Shown here: one piece after another, positions 60,863 through 64,000 of the stretch | How the letters are laid out: the number at the start of each line of letters is the position of its first letter | How positions within the stretch are numbered: position 1 is the first letter of the stretch | Origin: Paramesorhizobium deserti | GTDB taxonomy: Bacteria > Pseudomonadota > Alphaproteobacteria > Rhizobiales > Rhizobiaceae | DNA: 64,000 nucleotides | Assembly (NCBI RefSeq): GCF_001558695.1 | Contig: NZ_LNTU01000037.1 | Coordinates: 62,001-126,000, forward strand | Direction of reading: 5' to 3' | The notes under the pieces: generated by a model | What the model saw: only the letters and a program-made list of their open reading frames with translations | The model's database searches: none | What the model was told of the DNA's origin: nothing | Translations under genes and position numbers: made by a program

Positions 60863-61201
60863 CGCCCCGTCGGGGAAAGTAGGCGTTGCCCAATTCCTCC
60901 CGTCTGGCGGTGCTCCGGCAGGAGGCAAGAGATTTATTTGCGAACGGTTGGTGGGCGACTTGCGGGACGGTATGGCGCTTGGACGATAGCGCACCGCCGC
61001 AGAGATCGGCTTTGCACCGATCGTACTGTTCGTTTTATCCCTTCACATATTCCTGCAATGACCGACCGTACGGCGTTTCGTCCGCCCAACGACGAATCCG
61101 GGTGATCCGTATTCTCGATTTCCATTCGAGGAGATCGTCCAGGCATCATTTAAGCGATGCGCGAGAATCCGTCGCTTGACAGCAGGGTAATTATTTTTTA
61201 C
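60863..61201. other. Intergenic region before the RND regulator
   Basis: About 340 bases without a supported gene. Frames on both strands lack ribosome sites and recognisable motifs. It ends in the TetR operator. Confidence 0.4.
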
Positions 61202-61229
61202 GAATGACGAAATTCGAATTTCGTCATTC
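61202..61229. promoter_or_regulatory. Perfect 28-bp palindrome, TetR operator
   Basis: The palindrome has half-site GAATGACGAAATTC, mirrored exactly, and ends 13 bases before the ATG of the TetR gene. Its length and position fit autoregulation by a TetR dimer pair. It would be inside the gene if translation began at 61204, which argues for the later start. Confidence 0.85.
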
Positions 61230-61242
61230 ATCAGAGGTATCG

Positions 61243-61848
61243 ATGACAGATTCTTCAACGTCGGAAATTGTTGGCCGGCAGGAAAACGTCACCCGGATTC
61301 TGGACGCTGCGGAACGGCTGTTCCGGCACTTCGGTTACAGCAAGACTACGGTGGCCGACATTGCCAAGGAGCTGGGCATGTCGACTGCGAATATCTACCG
61401 GTTCTTCGCTTCGAAGGTTGAGATCCATCAGGCGATCTGCACACGGATTCTGGACGGGAGTTATCAACTCGCGCTCCAGACAGCCGAGTTGCCGTTGAGT
61501 GCGAGCGAGCGGCTGCGCCGCTATGCGCTTGATCAGCACCGTCTCACCGTCGAGACGATGATGGATGAGGAAAAGGTCCATGAAATGGTCATCGTCGCCA
61601 TCGAGCGCGATTGGCACGTCATCGACAAGCACATCGATCGGTTGAACGAGGTTCTCGCCCGCGTCATCGCGGATGGAATTAAAGCCGGCGAATTCACTGA
61701 GCAGGATGCCGGCGTTGCCTCGAAATGCTTCGGCGCCAGCATAGTGACGCTGTGCCACCCGCAGTTGGTTGTCCAGTGTCTTTCCAAGGAAAACCGAGCT
61801 CGTCCCGAAGAACTCGTCGATTTTGCTATCAAAGCGCTGAAAGCGTGA
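61243..61848 (+). CDS. TetR/AcrR-family repressor of an RND efflux pump
   Basis: A 201-residue regulator: TetR headpiece RILDAAERLFRHFGYSKTTV, ADIAKELGMSTANIYRFFAS, KVEIHQAICTRI, then a ligand domain. The ATG at 61243 follows AGAGG. The efflux genes lie 70 bases downstream on the same strand, so the operator at 61202-61229 would control regulator and pump together. The pump substrate is unknown. Confidence 0.9.
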   Translation: MTDSSTSEIVGRQENVTRILDAAERLFRHFGYSKTTVADIAKELGMSTANIYRFFASKVEIHQAICTRILDGSYQLALQTAELPLSASERLRRYALDQHRLTVETMMDEEKVHEMVIVAIERDWHVIDKHIDRLNEVLARVIADGIKAGEFTEQDAGVASKCFGASIVTLCHPQLVVQCLSKENRARPEELVDFAIKALKA

Positions 61849-61918
61849 TCGCCTGCGGCTTTCCCCGCATCGATCATTTGAAATTCACCAGCGCTCGCAC
61901 CAAGTGGGAGAAAATGTC

Positions 61919-63052
61919 GTGAAGCACGCGATTGTAGCATCGATACTCGTTTCCGCGGCTCTTTCCCTTGCCGGCTGCTCGGAAGAGAAGGCCGAGGTTG
62001 TCGCGGAGACGATCCGGCCCGTAAAGGTGATCGAGGTTGCCGCGACCCGGACGAACCGGGCTCTGGATTATTCCGGCTCCGTGCACGCCCGTCGCGAAAT
62101 GGCGCTCGGTTTCCGCGTAAACGGCAAGATCACCGAAAGGCTCGTCAATATCGGGGACCGTGTAACGGCGGGCGAGCCGGTGGCGCGGGTCGATACGACC
62201 GACTACGTACTTTCGGTCCGCTCCGCCGAGGCGAACCTTGCGGCCGCCGAGCGGCAGGTGGAAACAACGGCGCTCGCGCGCAAGCGCGCCGAAGATCTTT
62301 TCGCCAGAAAATTTTCTCCCAAATCACAGCTCGAACAGGCTGAGCTCAGCTACAGCCAGGCGGTTTCAGCCAGGGACGCGGCTCAGTCGGCGCTCGACCA
62401 GGCCCGCAACCAGGTGGCCTATGGCACGCTTCGCACGGACCGGACCGGCATCGTCACGGCGGTCAACGCCGAAGTCGGCCAGGTCGTGAGCGCCGGCAAT
62501 CCGGTAATCACCATCGCCGCCGACGGGGAAAAGGAAGTGCAGGTCGCGGTGCCTGAAAACGATATTTTCGCCTTCAAGCCTGGCAAGACGGTTCAGGTGA
62601 CCGTCTGGTCGAATGAAGGCCTTGCTCTTTCCGGTGCCGTGCGGGAAATCGCCGGCAGCGCCGATCCGCGCTCGCGCACCTTTGCCGTACGCGTCAGCCT
62701 GCCCGATGATCCTCGTGTACTGCTCGGCATGACGGCATCGGTGTCCGCCTCTGCAGACGACGGCCCTTCGATGGTCTCTGTTCCGCTCAGCGCCCTTGCC
62801 AAGGAAGGTGAGCAGGTTCTGGTCTGGACCGTCGAGCCTACAACCGCGACGGTGCACGCCCGCCCGGTGAAAGTCGCGGATTTCAACGGTACGGACGCCC
62901 GTATTGCCGAAGGCCTGAAGCCCGGTGATCTTGTCGTGACGGCGGGCACGCAGTTCATGCGTGAGAACCTGAAGGTCAAGCTGCCGCAGGATGCCCTGAG
63001 CCAGCAGGCCGGTACCGTCGAAAGCGACGCCACCGCCAGCCTGACGCGCTGA
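61919..63052 (+). CDS. RND efflux periplasmic adaptor (lipoprotein)
   Basis: A 377-residue membrane-fusion protein. The leader ends in a lipobox (SLAGC). Lipoyl/barrel-sandwich parts are seen in MALGFRVNGKITERLVNIGD and GTLRTDRTGIVTAVNAEVGQ, with a helical hairpin between them (RSAEANLAAAERQVETTALA on) and a beta-barrel afterwards. The GTG at 61919 has GGGAG eight bases upstream; a GTG 15 bases earlier is less likely. It links the RND pump to an outer-membrane channel. No channel gene is in the window. Confidence 0.92.
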   Translation: MKHAIVASILVSAALSLAGCSEEKAEVVAETIRPVKVIEVAATRTNRALDYSGSVHARREMALGFRVNGKITERLVNIGDRVTAGEPVARVDTTDYVLSVRSAEANLAAAERQVETTALARKRAEDLFARKFSPKSQLEQAELSYSQAVSARDAAQSALDQARNQVAYGTLRTDRTGIVTAVNAEVGQVVSAGNPVITIAADGEKEVQVAVPENDIFAFKPGKTVQVTVWSNEGLALSGAVREIAGSADPRSRTFAVRVSLPDDPRVLLGMTASVSASADDGPSMVSVPLSALAKEGEQVLVWTVEPTTATVHARPVKVADFNGTDARIAEGLKPGDLVVTAGTQFMRENLKVKLPQDALSQQAGTVESDATASLTR

Positions 63053-63080
63053 TCCCCGCTCTCGAAAGCGAATTGACGCC

Positions 63081-64000
63081 ATGACCACGTCTTCCACAGA
63101 TACACCCACGACGAATACGTCCCAAGCGGAAAAGCGCTCCTTCAATCTCTCGCGCTGGGCAATCGGCCATCCGAGCATTGCGCGCTTCCTGTTCGGCCTG
63201 ATCATTCTGGCAGGCGCCTTCGGCCTGATGAACATGGGTCAGAAGGAGGATCCGGATTTCACCTTCCGTATCATGGTGATCCAGGCGGCCTGGCCGGGCG
63301 CGTCGATCGAGGAAATGCAGGACCAGGTCGTCAACAAGATCGAGCGCAAGCTGCAGGAAACGCCGCATCTCGATTTCGTACGTTCCTATACCCGCGCCGG
63401 CAGTGCCGTGATCACGCTCCAGATCAAGGGAGATACCGATGGGAACGACGTGGCCGACGCCTTCTACCAGGTTCGCAAGAAGGTCGGCGACATCCGCGCC
63501 GAATTGCCGGCCGGGCTTTATGGCCCTTATTTCAATGACGAGTTCGGCGATACGTTCATCACGCTGCACTCGCTGACCGGGCGAGGTTACAGCTATCCCG
63601 AGCTGAAGACATATGCCATTCAGGCCCGCGACATGCTGCTGGCCACGCCCGGTGTGGAAAAGGCCGTCATTATCGGCGATCAGCCGGAGAAGATATTCAT
63701 CGACGTCTCGTCCAAAGCCCTGGCCGAGCGCGGATTGACGCTCAACGATCTGCGCGACACCCTGGCCGGCCAGAACGACATCGACCCCGCCGGCAATGTC
63801 GATACCGGCGAGCGATCCGTGCGCATTTCGGTGGAAGGCGATGTCGACAAGGTCGAGGATATCCGCGAACTGCGCTTGCGATCGGGCGATCAGGTCACCC
63901 GTCTTGGCAATATCGCGACCGTGACCGCCGGGCTCGAGGACCCCGCTGCCCGCAAGTTTCGCTTCAATGGCGAGGATAGCGTCCAGATCGGCGTGGTCAT
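63081..64000 (+). CDS. RND efflux permease, N-terminal part (cut by window end)
   Basis: About 306 codons are present, open to the right edge. After a 27-residue cytoplasmic tail, LSRWAIGHPSIARFLFGLII is the first membrane helix, followed by porter-domain sequence: EDPDFTFRIMVIQAAWPGAS, EEMQDQVVNKIERKLQ, LPAGLYGPYFNDEFGDTF, and GERSVRISVEG. These belong to the HAE1/AcrB-type RND family. It starts 28 bases after the adaptor gene, in one operon with the TetR regulator. Confidence 0.93.
   Translation, partial: MTTSSTDTPTTNTSQAEKRSFNLSRWAIGHPSIARFLFGLIILAGAFGLMNMGQKEDPDFTFRIMVIQAAWPGASIEEMQDQVVNKIERKLQETPHLDFVRSYTRAGSAVITLQIKGDTDGNDVADAFYQVRKKVGDIRAELPAGLYGPYFNDEFGDTFITLHSLTGRGYSYPELKTYAIQARDMLLATPGVEKAVIIGDQPEKIFIDVSSKALAERGLTLNDLRDTLAGQNDIDPAGNVDTGERSVRISVEGDVDKVEDIRELRLRSGDQVTRLGNIATVTAGLEDPAARKFRFNGEDSVQIGVV

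Overview
The window looks like chromosome or chromid sequence from an alphaproteobacterium of the order Hyphomicrobiales (Rhizobiales). The grounds are high GC content, rhizobial regulators (FixL/FixJ/FixK), the CuxR-type polysaccharide locus, many TRAP and tripartite (TctABC) uptake systems, and a class C beta-lactamase whose motif-bearing segments look closest to the OCH enzymes of Ochrobactrum as I remember them. I cannot name the genus. About 55 intact genes, 2 gene fragments cut by the window ends, at least 4 decayed genes and a number of regulatory sites can be supported. I saw no rRNA, tRNA, CRISPR array or intact insertion sequence.

Layout. 1-5.5 kb: edge of an alpha/beta hydrolase, a membrane-linked AraC regulator, a TAXI-type TRAP uptake system and an AmpC-like beta-lactamase. 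5.6-10.3 kb: a split PQQ dehydrogenase (catalytic subunit plus a separate small membrane subunit), a LysR regulator and a secreted MBL-fold hydrolase. 10.4-11 kb: an autotransporter gene remnant interrupted by an IS256-type transposase remnant. 11.2-28.7 kb: a large sugar-acid region with GntR/FCD regulator plus DapA-like lyase, a secreted glycoside hydrolase, a TRAP DctPQM importer with its own GntR regulator, and a four-gene dehydratase/RraA/DapA/SMP-30 operon divergent from tctCBA-lacI. Two copies of one palindrome in the shared upstream region are the probable LacI operators.

28.7-37.6 kb: a frameshifted alpha-carbonic anhydrase, an Lrp regulator, a DMT exporter, a three-gene phospholipid operon (PlsC, CdsA, CDP-alcohol transferase with altered metal motif), AraC and TetR regulators and a second PQQ sugar dehydrogenase. 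37.7-47.3 kb is a low-oxygen island: a candidate small RNA, a possible ccoN fragment, a PNPOx-like protein, FixK, a receiver-like protein, FixJ, haem-PAS FixL, a universal stress protein, acetate kinase and phosphoketolase. FixJ-like and FixK/FNR-like boxes lie in front of several of these. Together they suggest oxygen-controlled fermentative carbon flow through acetyl phosphate.

47.5-58 kb: a DUF1326/DUF2182 pair, then a CuxR-type AraC regulator divergent from uxs-uxe-GT2-DUF995-GH26-DUF995. This matches the order I recall for the c-di-GMP-controlled arabinose-containing polysaccharide locus of Sinorhizobium meliloti, here with an extra GH26 gene and lipoprotein on the opposite strand. 58.3-61 kb is accessory: a Phd/PemK-like toxin-antitoxin pair, a multiply broken secreted-protein gene, a hypothetical membrane protein and a 39-residue membrane ORF. 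61.2-64 kb: a TetR regulator with a 28-bp palindromic operator and an RND efflux pump that runs off the window.
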